Under the pieces are notes generated by a model. The model searched no databases and was not told the DNA's origin. It saw only the letters and a program-made list of their open reading frames with translations. Shown here in pieces: positions 1 through 8,824 of a DNA stretch of 64,000 nt. Position 1 is the first letter of the stretch. Every line of letters starts with the position of its first letter. Location of the stretch: contig CAYYIT010000005.1 in assembly GCA_964472035.1 (NCBI GenBank), positions 1 through 64,000 of the forward strand. The letters run 5' to 3'. The translations under genes and the position numbers were made by a program. Origin of the DNA: UBA3855 sp964472035 (lineage in GTDB: Bacteria; Bacillota; Clostridia; Oscillospirales; Ruminococcaceae).

Positions 1-110
1 TGGCTATATATCGGGGGTTATAGGGGGCGCAGCCCCCTATATGCGCCGAAGGCGCGACTAAACGAAAAAATTAGTCCAGCCCTGCGCCGAAAGGCGCGGT
101 GGCTGGACGG
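1..110. repeat. Cluster of GC-rich hairpins
   Basis: Nested inverted repeats fill this stretch. One pairs TAGGGGGC with GCCCCCTA near 20-40. The best is 74-108, where GTCCAGCC pairs with GGCTGGAC around an inner GCGCC-GAAA-GGCGC hairpin. The style resembles the palindromic intergenic repeats at 45.1, 48.2 and 54.1 kb, but I could not align it to them base by base. It overlaps the 3' end of the broken gene on the minus strand, so it is probably a repeat that moved into dead sequence. Confidence 0.5.
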
Positions 111-576
111 GACTTTTTCGACAGACTGCAAGGATGCTATGATAAATAGCATCCTTTTTTCGATGCAACCAGATTTCGGAGGTGTCGGGAATGGAATTGT
201 ATCCCACACTGCCGATTACCCTGTCCTGCTCGTCCACAGCGATCCAGAATAGATCGCCTTTGGCAAGCTGTTTCAAAATCAGTTCTGCGCCTGCATGACG
301 GATGGAACGCAGCAGGTAGAACGGATTCCCACCTATGATCTCTACCAAATCATATTGCAGAAGCTCTTTCGGATCGTCCTCATCAAAGTCAAAGAAGTCC
401 ACAGAATAACCGATAGATTCCAGCTCTGCTGTCAGTCTTGGAATGTGCTTGTCATTTCTCTTGAATGGTGCAGAGGCTGTGGTAATGATGACAGCTGACT
501 TGCCGTTGTTCATATTTGATTGCACACAGTTCAGTAATGCCTGTGAGGACAAACCGTTTGATGTAAGTAGAAGCAT
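58..576 (-). pseudogene. Peptidase E-like (S51) remnant fused to GNAT fragment
   Basis: The 172-residue frame starts like a short peptidase E / class I amidotransferase-like protein: MLLLTSNGLSS at the N-terminus and EIIGGNPFYLL near residue 80. At about residue 107 it switches to a GNAT acetyltransferase-like stretch (WIAVDEQDRVIGSVGY). The last 30 residues match nothing and run through a hairpin terminator. The Gly-x-Ser-Ala-Gly nucleophile region of S51 proteins is missing, as is the GNAT acetyl-CoA loop. It looks like a deletion that joined two unrelated genes in frame. A good promoter and a GAGGTG ribosome site remain, so it may still be expressed, but I expect no enzyme activity. Confidence 0.6.
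130..160 (+). terminator. Rho-independent terminator
   Basis: AAGGATGCTAT (130-140) pairs perfectly with ATAGCATCCTT (146-156) around a 5-base loop and is followed by a T run to 160. It lies inside the 3' part of the broken minus-strand frame, which supports calling that frame a remnant. Confidence 0.7.
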
Positions 577-623
577 AGTAACACCTCGCTGTGATGGCTG
601 CGTTTTCTGATAGTATTTCTTCC

Positions 624-652
624 ATCATATCACATTTTGTGACTTTCCTCAA
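624..652 (-). promoter_or_regulatory. Promoter of the S51 remnant
   Basis: On the minus strand TTGAGG (647-652) and TATGAT (624-629) are separated by exactly 17 bases. The spacer holds the palindrome TCACA-AAA-TGTGA, a possible repressor or activator site. Confidence 0.5.
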
Positions 653-682
653 TGCTGTTACGGTTACACTTTCATTTTGTGT

Positions 683-762
683 GACTCTTTATCTGCAACT
701 CAATGGGAGTGGCTTTATACATAAAAAACCTCGGAAATAACGCGTTTCCGAGGTTTTTTCTG
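683..762. repeat. 80-bp sequence with terminator, also at 40622-40703
   Basis: The stretch containing CTTTATCTGCAACT, GCTTTATACATAAAAA and a terminator (AAAACCTCGGAAA 725-737 pairing with TTTCCGAGGTTTT 745-757) recurs at 40622-40703 with roughly 80 percent identity by eye. Here it ends the pectate lyase operon and the remnant gene; there it lies just 3' of the intact tRNA-Thr. The hairpin works in both directions. Confidence 0.6.
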
Positions 763-791
763 CGAATTTAGTAAAGCTTTTTGTATGGCGT

Positions 792-3497
792 TCAGTTATT
801 TTTCAGAAGTTCACGTTTCATCAGTGCAAGGTCGAAGCCGTCAATACGGTCGTCCTTGCTGAGATCGCCTGCCTGCCAGTCGGTGAGTGTGCCCTGACCG
901 AGCAGATACTTCTGCATCATGACCACATCCACCAGACCGAACGAGCCATCCGTATTGACATCGCCGATCACGGACTGCACTGCAGCTGCGAATACAGTAT
1001 AATTCACGCAGCCGGACACCTGTCCGTTTGTGCCGAGGGTGACCACATCACCTGCTTTGCAGCTGAGACTGTAGAGAACAAAGGTGACATCCTTGCTGTT
1101 GGTGAGCATCAGATCGGTTTTCGTCCAGCCGGAAAGCCATGCCGGTACAGCGGATACTCTTGTATCAAATGCCGCATAGACGGTCATATCCGCTGCAGCC
1201 GTAAATTGTGCCAGATCGTCCGTGCTGTTCTTTGCATCACATGCGGTCACGATCATTTCCGCACCAATGAGTTCTTCCGGAATTGTACTGTAGGTTGCGT
1301 CACGATCGCCATAGACGAGATCACCGACAGCTGCACTGGTATCAATGCTCCAGCTTGTGCGTGTGGTATCTTTCACGATCAGATCGGTAATGAGCTCGCC
1401 GTTGATCGCAGCGTACCATTTCTGGTTGTCCGAACCATCGCGCTGCCACTGCATCGCATTGGCGCCTGCATCCATGGAACCGCCCTGAATGCCGATACAG
1501 CTCTTGTTGCTGCTGGATTTTGTCACGATGGTATAGGTGCCGTCACCATTATCAATGAATCGGAATTTCTTGGAATCGTCCTCGGTATTTGTCCAGATGC
1601 CGATATTCGTACCGTTTGCCGGATCGCCGTAGGCAAGGTCGAGGCAGTAGGTGCTGCCATCGCCGAGTGTGGAGTATACATAATAATAGCCTTCGCCTGC
1701 ATCCACCAGCTTCCAGTTGCATGCACCGGTATTGCCCTGCTGGACATTTGTACCCTTTGCTGCAGCACTGTCAGCCACCTCAAGATGCAGACCGCTTGCC
1801 AGATTTACAAAGCTGTACACAGCATCGGTATTCATGACTGCTCCGCCGCCGACTGGGGAATCGCCGATCTCCAGATCCTCATGGAACGGGCAGGGATATC
1901 GTTCGGAAACCCAGTCTGCCATGTCAGCATCGGTAATGTAATGAAGGGCATCCGCAGAAGCAGCAGCACCGGAATTCTGCAGGCAGAAATCTTTGGTATT
2001 GTATGTGCCTACCGCAGCGACCAGAGAATAGCCATAGTTTTCTGTTTCGGGATGACGGGTGCTTGTCACGTTTGCGGAGAAATTGAGAGCAGTGGGCGTA
2101 GAATTGGCATCTGCCGCTGTGTAAGAGCCATCATCACGGTATGGTTCAGGGCCGCCGCCTGCACAGATCTCATGACCGGAAGCGACACCTTCAAACCGAC
2201 AGTTCTGGGAAACAACATCTGTCTGACCGCCGCCGATGATCTGGTCGATGCCGTCAGTCTCCTGCACGCCTTTTCCCCTCCAGAAGCTGGATACAATATG
2301 ACCATAGGCACTGCCCAGCTGCGGACAGCGGCGTACGCACTGGTCATAAAAGCAGTACAGGAAGGAAACACGGCAGCGGATCTTTTCGCTGTCCGGAACC
2401 TCGTAGGAAACGGACGCAAAGAGCGTTGTCCAGTAGCGATTGTAGAATTTACAGTAAGAAATGGTCATGAAGTCGGTCGCACGGGATTTCCATGCACCGT
2501 CGAAGGGGGAATTGCACCAGATGAACTTGCCGACTTCATCCGCCGATCGGGGCAATTCACTGTTGAACGTACAGTGATCGATCCAGATCTGGCGGGAGGA
2601 ATAGATATTGAATAACATACAGTTGGTGCTGTCTTTTGCAAGGAAGGTCAGATTCCGGAACACCAGATTGTCCGAGGGCGGTGTGGAAGAATTGGTATCA
2701 TTCGGGCAGGTGCGGATCTGCGCGTCCTTGAGCGTCACACCGTATGCACCAACAAGCGTTTTATGAGAACGGATCTCCTGCTGACCGTAAGGATGCCAGT
2801 CCAGACTCTGGGTAAGAACGATGGTCAGCGGCTCCGTCTTCAGCATGGCAGCCTTCAGCTCATCATCGGTATCGACAAACACCGTTTCACCGAGCAGACC
2901 GCCGATGGTGCCTGCCTTTTCATTTCCATCCACCTTGCAATTTGACGCATATCCTTCCAGACCATCCAGATTCAGGCGGTATTTCTGGTAGAGGTCGCCG
3001 CTGTAGCTGTTAACGGAAACGGAATTGCTGTCCGCATCAAAGGTGAGGGCGGCATTTGTATCCGCATTGCTGACAATCTTGTAGTAAAGATCATAGCCCT
3101 CACTGTCCTGTCCCACGGGTGTGATCTGCCATCTCTGATTGGCGGCGTCCGTATCGGGCGAAATCACCGCAAGACCACCCTGATTGGTCAGAACATAGCC
3201 TGTTGCGGAGCTGACGATCTCGTAGACACCTGCACTGATGTAGTTCAATGACCACTTGGCGTTATCCGTGCCGGCATTCAGTTCTGACAGTGAACTGATA
3301 TACGAACCATCTGCCGTATCGGAGATGCTGAAGCTTCTGTTGGTATCACCGATGCCGAAGCGAAGTTCCTGTACGGGATAGCTTTCCGCAGCAAACACCT
3401 GATTCTTTCCGGTGGAGGCAAGCTCCCCCGCACTGCACATCACCATCAGCAGTGCCGTCATGATACTCAAACCATTTTTGAAGTATTTCATATTCAT
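792..3497 (-). CDS. Pectate lyase (PL1) with two ricin-type modules and dockerin
   Basis: A secreted pectinase of about 900 residues that cleaves polygalacturonate by beta-elimination. A signal peptide covers roughly residues 1-37. A ricin-type beta-trefoil follows (about 40-175, QRW motif at 121). The PL1 parallel beta-helix spans about 200-500, with IWIDHCTF at 304 and the CVRRCP...GHIVSSFW region at 387-405 that matches the catalytic-arginine segment of pectate lyases. A second ricin-type module lies near 560-700 and a C-terminal type I dockerin (GDVNTDGS...GDLSKDDRID) at about 842-901, predicting cellulosome attachment. It is the second gene of an operon, 10 bases after the upstream lyase. 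ATG at 3497 or the third codon (3491) are both possible starts after AAAGGAG. Confidence 0.9.
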   Translation of the reverse strand: MNMKYFKNGLSIMTALLMVMCSAGELASTGKNQVFAAESYPVQELRFGIGDTNRSFSISDTADGSYISSLSELNAGTDNAKWSLNYISAGVYEIVSSATGYVLTNQGGLAVISPDTDAANQRWQITPVGQDSEGYDLYYKIVSNADTNAALTFDADSNSVSVNSYSGDLYQKYRLNLDGLEGYASNCKVDGNEKAGTIGGLLGETVFVDTDDELKAAMLKTEPLTIVLTQSLDWHPYGQQEIRSHKTLVGAYGVTLKDAQIRTCPNDTNSSTPPSDNLVFRNLTFLAKDSTNCMLFNIYSSRQIWIDHCTFNSELPRSADEVGKFIWCNSPFDGAWKSRATDFMTISYCKFYNRYWTTLFASVSYEVPDSEKIRCRVSFLYCFYDQCVRRCPQLGSAYGHIVSSFWRGKGVQETDGIDQIIGGGQTDVVSQNCRFEGVASGHEICAGGGPEPYRDDGSYTAADANSTPTALNFSANVTSTRHPETENYGYSLVAAVGTYNTKDFCLQNSGAAASADALHYITDADMADWVSERYPCPFHEDLEIGDSPVGGGAVMNTDAVYSFVNLASGLHLEVADSAAAKGTNVQQGNTGACNWKLVDAGEGYYYVYSTLGDGSTYCLDLAYGDPANGTNIGIWTNTEDDSKKFRFIDNGDGTYTIVTKSSSNKSCIGIQGGSMDAGANAMQWQRDGSDNQKWYAAINGELITDLIVKDTTRTSWSIDTSAAVGDLVYGDRDATYSTIPEELIGAEMIVTACDAKNSTDDLAQFTAAADMTVYAAFDTRVSAVPAWLSGWTKTDLMLTNSKDVTFVLYSLSCKAGDVVTLGTNGQVSGCVNYTVFAAAVQSVIGDVNTDGSFGLVDVVMMQKYLLGQGTLTDWQAGDLSKDDRIDGFDLALMKRELLKNN

Positions 3498-3507
3498 AAT
3501 TCTCCTT

Positions 3508-6051
3508 TCATGATTGAAGCAGCTTTCGTTTCATAACACTCAAATCAAAAACATCCAGATTTCCGTCCTCGCAGAAATCGCCGACCGCCGGATTCGGAAG
3601 TCTTCCAGCACCCAACAGCCATTTCTGAAGTGTGATTACATCGAGGGAGGAAAAGATTCCGTCCGCATTGACATCGCCGGCAACATCGCTTCTGTACACC
3701 ACCGGATCACCGATCAGTTCATTGAGATACATCTCCACATTCGTATAGTCCTCCGCCGAAAGGGATACGACCGCACCATCCGCCGGATCATCCGGATCGA
3801 GTCCATGTGCCGCCTCCCAGACGTTCGGCATACCGTCTCGGTCGGTGTCATGTTCCGCATTCGTCATGCCATCCGTGCTGTGAAGGAAGGTTTCTGCCGT
3901 GGGATAATCTTTGCATTCCTCATGGTAGAAACATCTCATGCCCGGAACCAGGGACGAGCATTTTTCACAAAGGTACGTGTATGTGCCGGTTGTCACTTCC
4001 TCAATATAGCGGCTGTCAATGTAATCCCGTCCGGTCGTACCGCCCGCACCAGCATGGACGAGCACACTTTCATAGGCTTCCTCCGCTGTCTGGGTATTCA
4101 CATAGGAGGGGAAGAACGGCTCATCGCTGCGGATATCCGCTTCTGTGGCATTCTTTCCTCCGCACACTGCCTTGCCGGATTCCCATTCATCCGCTTCTGC
4201 GGCGAGGAGGACTGTGCCGTCCGTATCGACCATCATATTGCCGGAGGCATAGAGCATCTGCATATCAAATGTACCAAGCTCATTGCCGTCCACGGAGACC
4301 AGATGGATGTCCGTATTGCTGGCAGGTCCTGCCTTATAGCAGTTGTTCACGAAGTTGACACGTCTTGCACCGCCGTCCGTGGTTCGGTCGTACCAGTTAT
4401 AGACCACATTGTTGCGGATGTCCACTTGACCGCCGTAGGTCATGGTATCCTGTTCCACCGCACCTGCCAGCGACCAGTTTCTACCGGAGCAGTGCGCCAG
4501 CAGATTATGATGATAGCTGCCGGTATAGCCGCTGATACTTGCCGCAAAGCAATGCGGAACGATATAATCCGGTTCTTCATAGTACACTGCATAGTGTGCG
4601 CTCTCCGCAATAATATTCCACTGGAACGTGATATTTCTCGATGAACGGGAGGAAAATCCATCGTCCGTTGCCCACGACATGGAGCAGTGGTCGATGATGG
4701 AATGGTCACAGCTGGTAAGGCTCATGCCGGCAGTTGATTGCCCGTTCATGTCGCCGACTCGCACACGCACATCACGGATGATGACATCCTGTGCGCCCAT
4801 TGCACCGAAGCCATAATTGATCAGGGTAATGCCGTCCCCCGGTGCGGTCTGTCCGGCAACATAAACGCTGCCGCCGTTATCCGGAATCCAAAGATCATCC
4901 TGAAGCTCGATGATACCGCCGACATCGAATACGACGATTCTCGGCACGCCCATCCAGTCATCTGTCTGCCAGATCTCATTTTCCAAAGCCCAGCGGAGCG
5001 TTCCTTCCGTATTCACATCATCCTTCAGACTGGTAACGTGCACGACCTGTCCGCCCCTGCCGCCTGCGGCAAATCTGCCGTAGCCCTCGGCTGTCGGGAA
5101 TGCAAGACGATTCAGTCGGAACGCATTGACGCTGCCCTTGTGGACATTGCCTGCACTGTCGATGGTATCCACACGCCAATAGTAGGTCGGGATGGCGGAA
5201 AGTCCAGCATCCAGTGCATAGGATGTATGCTTCTGATTTCCCTTGAATTCGGGCGAATCGGTATCGGCGTTGTATACCGCCGCTTCGTCCGTGCCGAGAT
5301 AGACATTATGGCTGACCGCATTCTCGCCTGCCGTCCACGACAAGCCCTCCTCTGCATCGTGGTGAAAATCCATGTGTTCCGGCGCAATGTCGGAAATGCC
5401 CCTGACCGGATCGCTGCCGTCGATCTCAAAGCCGTTCAGCCACGCATAGCCGCCGTTCTCCGCTTCGATCAGAACGGTCACAGCTTCACCCTCTGCGACC
5501 TCGAATACGGAATAGGCAATGCCGGCATCGTCCTCGTCGGTGGGATTGAGGGAGCATGGCACATTCTCGGCGGTGGTCTGTCCGTTCACGGAGATGCGCA
5601 CAGTTTCGGCGGTGTAGTTCTTATTGCAGGCGGCGTGCCATGTTTTCAGAGAATGTATTCCTGCGGAAAGTCCGGTGATTTCGAGCTTCAGTACACCGTT
5701 TTCGGCTTCCGTCACCGTCACGCCGTCCATCGTCAGACGAGGATAGATGCCGCTCATTTTCTGGAGTTTTTTGTTGTTGCATGCATAAAGCAAGCCGCCC
5801 TCGGTTTCTGTGCTGAGGGTGAAGCCCAGCCCATCAATTTCCGCAGATGCGGATGTTTCTCCGTCAACAATCCAGTTCTCCGCATTTCGGGAATGGGAGG
5901 CGGTTCTGCCGTCATTCCTGTTCAGGTCAACGGTCAGTCTCGGGGAGACCGTTGTTTCGGCATTCACGGGAAAATCACTTTGCACAGGCGCAGACATTCC
6001 GATCAGAAATGCCAGTGCTGCGGATACCGCAAGAAGTCTGCTGTTTCTCAT
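3508..6051 (-). CDS. Pectate lyase-like protein (PL1 type) with dockerin
   Basis: An 847-residue secreted protein: signal peptide to about residue 31, an N-terminal beta-sandwich-like region (about 35-215), a fibronectin III-like segment (about 220-315, NVYLGTDEA...YYWRVDT), then the lyase core beginning FPTAEGYGRFAAGGRGG and continuing through RDVRVRVGD, SIIDHCSMSW and FQWNII. This layout is typical of secreted pectate lyases of the PL1 superfamily in gut bacteria. The DTDRDGMPNVWEAAHGL segment followed by YTNVEMYLN is the usual calcium-binding tail of that group. A type I dockerin (GDVNADGIFSS...EDGNLDVFDLSVMKR) ends it. First gene of the two-lyase operon, with a promoter at 6084-6112 and AAAGGAG before the ATG. 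Substrate is inferred as pectin or rhamnogalacturonan backbone. Confidence 0.88.
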   Translation of the reverse strand: MRNSRLLAVSAALAFLIGMSAPVQSDFPVNAETTVSPRLTVDLNRNDGRTASHSRNAENWIVDGETSASAEIDGLGFTLSTETEGGLLYACNNKKLQKMSGIYPRLTMDGVTVTEAENGVLKLEITGLSAGIHSLKTWHAACNKNYTAETVRISVNGQTTAENVPCSLNPTDEDDAGIAYSVFEVAEGEAVTVLIEAENGGYAWLNGFEIDGSDPVRGISDIAPEHMDFHHDAEEGLSWTAGENAVSHNVYLGTDEAAVYNADTDSPEFKGNQKHTSYALDAGLSAIPTYYWRVDTIDSAGNVHKGSVNAFRLNRLAFPTAEGYGRFAAGGRGGQVVHVTSLKDDVNTEGTLRWALENEIWQTDDWMGVPRIVVFDVGGIIELQDDLWIPDNGGSVYVAGQTAPGDGITLINYGFGAMGAQDVIIRDVRVRVGDMNGQSTAGMSLTSCDHSIIDHCSMSWATDDGFSSRSSRNITFQWNIIAESAHYAVYYEEPDYIVPHCFAASISGYTGSYHHNLLAHCSGRNWSLAGAVEQDTMTYGGQVDIRNNVVYNWYDRTTDGGARRVNFVNNCYKAGPASNTDIHLVSVDGNELGTFDMQMLYASGNMMVDTDGTVLLAAEADEWESGKAVCGGKNATEADIRSDEPFFPSYVNTQTAEEAYESVLVHAGAGGTTGRDYIDSRYIEEVTTGTYTYLCEKCSSLVPGMRCFYHEECKDYPTAETFLHSTDGMTNAEHDTDRDGMPNVWEAAHGLDPDDPADGAVVSLSAEDYTNVEMYLNELIGDPVVYRSDVAGDVNADGIFSSLDVITLQKWLLGAGRLPNPAVGDFCEDGNLDVFDLSVMKRKLLQS

Positions 6052-6083
6052 ATGGTCACTCCTTTATGTCACTTCTTTTCTTC

Positions 6084-6112
6084 ATTATAGCAGGTTCGTT
6101 ATACAATTACAA
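6084..6112 (-). promoter_or_regulatory. Promoter of pectate lyase operon
   Basis: On the minus strand TTGTAA (6107-6112), a 17-base spacer and TATAAT (6084-6089), 33 bases before the start codon of the first lyase gene. Confidence 0.6.
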
Positions 6113-6152
6113 TGTCCATTTTCATCATGTTTGTTGCAAATCCAGGCAAAAA

Positions 6153-6181
6153 ATACAGCCCAGCATCATGCCGGACTGTAT
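6153..6181 (-). terminator. Terminator after the esterase remnant
   Basis: ATACAG (6153-6158) pairs with CTGTAT (6176-6181), with CCC/CGG pairing inside; on the minus strand a run of six T follows. Confidence 0.6.
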
Positions 6182-6211
6182 CTGATTATATAAAAAATCC
6201 CCAAAAATGAA

Positions 6212-6480
6212 TCATTTCAGATTCTCCGCGATCTTCAGCGTAAGACGATCCGTCTCATCGGCGATCATTCCGGCAATCTTCTCTGCACCGTACGCACTCA
6301 GATGTGTATTATCAATGCTCGAATGCGATACATCGGAATAGCAGTGCAATGCTGCGGTTGCATCCGCACCGCCGTTGTTGTACAGGTCTGTGTAAAGTGC
6401 TGTGGTCATTGCAGTCATATCAATCACCGGCACATTGTACTGCGTGTCCAGAGAAATCAATCCCGCGGCATATGGTGATG
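6212..6480 (-). pseudogene. C-terminal remnant of SGNH/GDSL acetylesterase
   Basis: Only about 85 residues remain, including IDNTHLSAYGAEKIAGMI, the Asp-x-x-His catalytic block at the end of rhamnogalacturonan acetylesterases and related SGNH hydrolases. The N-terminal GDSL and GxND blocks are gone. Upstream codons in the same frame (to 6640) translate a terminator, the tRNA-Thr 3' fragment and integration-junction DNA, so the open frame is accidental. Such esterases deacetylate pectin, which fits the neighbouring lyases. The break lies about 80 bases outside the island edge, so island insertion into the tRNA alone did not cause it. Confidence 0.65.
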
Positions 6481-6519
6481 GGCAGTTTTCGAAAATGGGG
6501 TATGTTATCTTAATTGATG

Positions 6520-6556
6520 AAAAACCGCTAAGAACTTCTATCCTTAGCGGTTTTTT
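6520..6556 (-). terminator. Terminator of the original tRNA-Thr locus
   Basis: AACCGCTAAG pairs with CTTAGCGG, followed on the minus strand by TTTTTC. It lies immediately 3' of the tRNA-Thr 3' fragment and would have ended the undisturbed tRNA transcript. Confidence 0.7.
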
Positions 6557-6559
6557 GTT

Positions 6560-6591
6560 TGGAGCTTGTGACAGGATTCGAACCTGCGACC
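6560..6591 (-). tRNA. tRNA-Thr 3' fragment at left junction 1 (attL1)
   Basis: Read on the minus strand this is the T arm (GCAGG-TTCGAAT-CCTGT), the 3' acceptor strand CACAAGC, discriminator T and an encoded CCA. It is identical to the same part of the intact tRNA-Thr at 40705-40780. The homology stops at CGACC (6587-6591); element sequence begins at 6592 with an arm like the one at attL2. It is not a functional tRNA by itself. Confidence 0.9.
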
Positions 6592-6651
6592 ATGCGTTGT
6601 CTATAAAGCGACGTTTCATTCGTTTTAAAAAACAGGGCATTCACCCCGATT

Positions 6652-8277
6652 CTACGCTGCTTTCTCCGATTCTGCGGCGTGTTCCAATTTGCCGATAAAG
6701 CGGTAGTAAATTTCAACCTGCTGAAATACCCTGCCGTCATCCGCCACTTCCTTGTGGTGTACTACAATTTTGTCAATCAGCTCGTTCAGAATGGCGGCAT
6801 CCAGCTGGTCGATGACCGTGTACTTCTTAATGAGATTCACGAACTTGTCAGTTGCATCGCTCTCCGCTTTCAGCTGTTCGATCCGCTGCCGCAAGTCGGG
6901 GAGTGCTTCCTTGATTTCCCTCTGCTCGGATTCATACTGTGCTGACATTGCTTCATAACGGCTTTCGGGGATTCTTCCCAGCACGCTATCCTCGTACAGC
7001 TTACACAGAATGCGGTCGATTTCCTCGAAACGGCTCTGCTTTTTCTCGTACTCGGCTTGCAGTTTCTTCGCTTCCTTTGCGGAATCCGTCTGGAATTTCT
7101 TCTCCAGAATCGACTTGAATTGCTGTGCGTTATTGCGATAGTCCCATAATACTGTTCGCAGATTTATCAGCACTAAGTTGTATACAGTGTCGTAGTTGAT
7201 ATAGTGTGAGGGACAGTATTCCTTACCGTGCGTTCTGTACATCCAGCAATCATAAGCTCCATAATAGGTTCCGTCTTTACGCTGTTTCTGACCATAGGTG
7301 AGACAGTGTCCACAATCTGCACAGTAGATGAGTCCTGCGAAAATCAGTAATTCTCCCGTCTTGGCAGGTCTGCGTTTGGAACTCATAACCTTGTGTGCTG
7401 TATCCCAAAGCTCCTTTGAGATAATCGGCTCGTGTGTATTCTCTGCAATAATCCATTCCTCACGAGGATTCTTTACTTTGGTTTTGCTTTTCATGGACTT
7501 GCATTTCTGCTTTCCATAGATAAGCATTCCAAGATACACCTCATTATTCAGAATTGCTCTGACGGAAGTAACATGCCAGTCGAATTCTTTTCGCCAGTAA
7601 TCGGACTTAAAGTAATCGGGGTTGTGCTGATTGAAGTAAGCGATGGGGTTCAGTACCTTTTCCGCACGGAAGATTTTCGCAATCTTGTTGTACCCGATGC
7701 CCTCCGCAGTCAGCCGGAAAATGCGTCTGACAACCTCTGCCGCAGGCTCATCCACGATCAGATGATGTCTGTCATTAGGATCCAGCTTGTAGCCGAACGG
7801 CGGTTTGGAACCCATGAACTGCCCAGCCTTTGCCTTGGCTTTCTTGGCAGCCTTTGTTTTCTTTGACACGTCACGGGCGTACATTTCATTCATCACATTC
7901 CGCATCGGGAACATCAGATCATCTTCATTGATTGTGGAATCATAGTGGTCATCCGCCGCAATAAACCGCACGTTCTGTTCCTTGAAATGCTCTACCTGCA
8001 ATCCCACTTCTACATAGTTTCGACCGAAGCGGGACAGGTCTTTCACGATCACAAGGTTGATGTTTCCTGCATGGATGTCATTGAGCATTCGCTGAAATGC
8101 AGGACGGTTAAAGTTAGTACCGCTGTAGCCGTCATCACAGTAGAACTCATAGCTTGTGATATCATGGCTCTGACAGTACTGTTCCAATAAAATTTTCTGC
8201 GTTTCAATGGAGACACTGCCGCCGAAGCTGCCGTCATCCACCGAGAGTCTGCAATATAATGCTGCGTGTTTCTGCAT
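6652..8277 (-). CDS. Large serine recombinase of IME-1
   Basis: A site-specific recombinase that should insert and excise the element through a phosphoserine intermediate. The N-terminal resolvase domain carries ALYCRLSVDDG, with the catalytic serine near residue 10, and VIVKDLSRFGRNYVEVG. The Recombinase domain (PPFGYKLDP...EPAAEVVRRIFRL) and zinc-ribbon segment (IYCADCGHCLTYG) follow, then a long coiled coil and a C-terminal domain: 541 residues, normal for the family. The ATG at 8277 follows AAAGGAG by 7 bases, so the 15 codons upstream are unlikely to be used. The stop lies about 40 bases from the attachment junction. The paralogue at 22325-23935 is highly similar but lacks five residues (after NPDYF). 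Confidence 0.93.
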   Translation of the reverse strand: MQKHAALYCRLSVDDGSFGGSVSIETQKILLEQYCQSHDITSYEFYCDDGYSGTNFNRPAFQRMLNDIHAGNINLVIVKDLSRFGRNYVEVGLQVEHFKEQNVRFIAADDHYDSTINEDDLMFPMRNVMNEMYARDVSKKTKAAKKAKAKAGQFMGSKPPFGYKLDPNDRHHLIVDEPAAEVVRRIFRLTAEGIGYNKIAKIFRAEKVLNPIAYFNQHNPDYFKSDYWRKEFDWHVTSVRAILNNEVYLGMLIYGKQKCKSMKSKTKVKNPREEWIIAENTHEPIISKELWDTAHKVMSSKRRPAKTGELLIFAGLIYCADCGHCLTYGQKQRKDGTYYGAYDCWMYRTHGKEYCPSHYINYDTVYNLVLINLRTVLWDYRNNAQQFKSILEKKFQTDSAKEAKKLQAEYEKKQSRFEEIDRILCKLYEDSVLGRIPESRYEAMSAQYESEQREIKEALPDLRQRIEQLKAESDATDKFVNLIKKYTVIDQLDAAILNELIDKIVVHHKEVADDGRVFQQVEIYYRFIGKLEHAAESEKAA

Positions 8278-8383
8278 TATCATTCTCCTTTCGGGCAGCG
8301 GACACGCATAGCCTTGCACCAACAGTATACCACATCTGTCGGCACAAAGCCAGCTGAATTTGTCCGCTGCTTTTAACTTTGTG

Positions 8384-8690
8384 CAACCTCAATAAGTGGT
8401 TGCTCTCATTTTGTTCATATTGCAGAAGCGTTCTTCCGCTGAATCATTTCCTCGAACTCATCTGACACAGATCCGATTTCTTCTCCCGTTTCCAGTCTGC
8501 GGAGCATGAGATTGGAGAGCAATTTCGTAGCATTTGTCTGCCCCTCAAAGACAGACCACACACGATAGGTCACGCCGTTCAGATAGTGATCATGGTACTG
8601 TGCATCGCCCTGATTCTGACACAGTGACGGTTCGAGGGTGTATTCTCTTTTTCTGATTTTGATTCTTTCCATAGTCCTCCGGTTCTCCGA
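8384..8690. repeat. ~300-bp block identical to 24042-24348
   Basis: From CAACCTCAATAAGTGGTTG through the whole 85-codon gene to just past its start, the two elements appear identical by eye, while DNA on both sides is clearly diverged. This suggests recent recombination or gene conversion between the copies. Confidence 0.6.
8415..8672 (-). CDS. Small TnpW-like element protein
   Basis: An 85-residue protein with a basic N-terminus (MERIKIRKREY), a central NGVTYRVWSVFEG segment and an acidic C-terminal helix. The size, place next to the recombinase and the pattern of a 'G-x-TY-x-V-x-S-x-F' strand then a 'L-x-x-L-M-x-R' helix recall the TnpW family of Tn4451-like elements, whose function is not established. 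The protein encoded at 24073-24330 is identical. A role in excision or mobilization is inference only. Confidence 0.55.
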   Translation of the reverse strand: MERIKIRKREYTLEPSLCQNQGDAQYHDHYLNGVTYRVWSVFEGQTNATKLLSNLMLRRLETGEEIGSVSDEFEEMIQRKNASAI

Positions 8691-8824
8691 ATAATATCGG
8701 ATTGCATCTTGTTGTTCCAGTCAATCTGATATTCATTTTTAGATCGTCCTTTCTGCATTATTTTAGATAGGGTATCGGCGTTTGCGATACCCTTTGCTGA
8801 GTGGTGAGGGGACGTTTTATCCCC

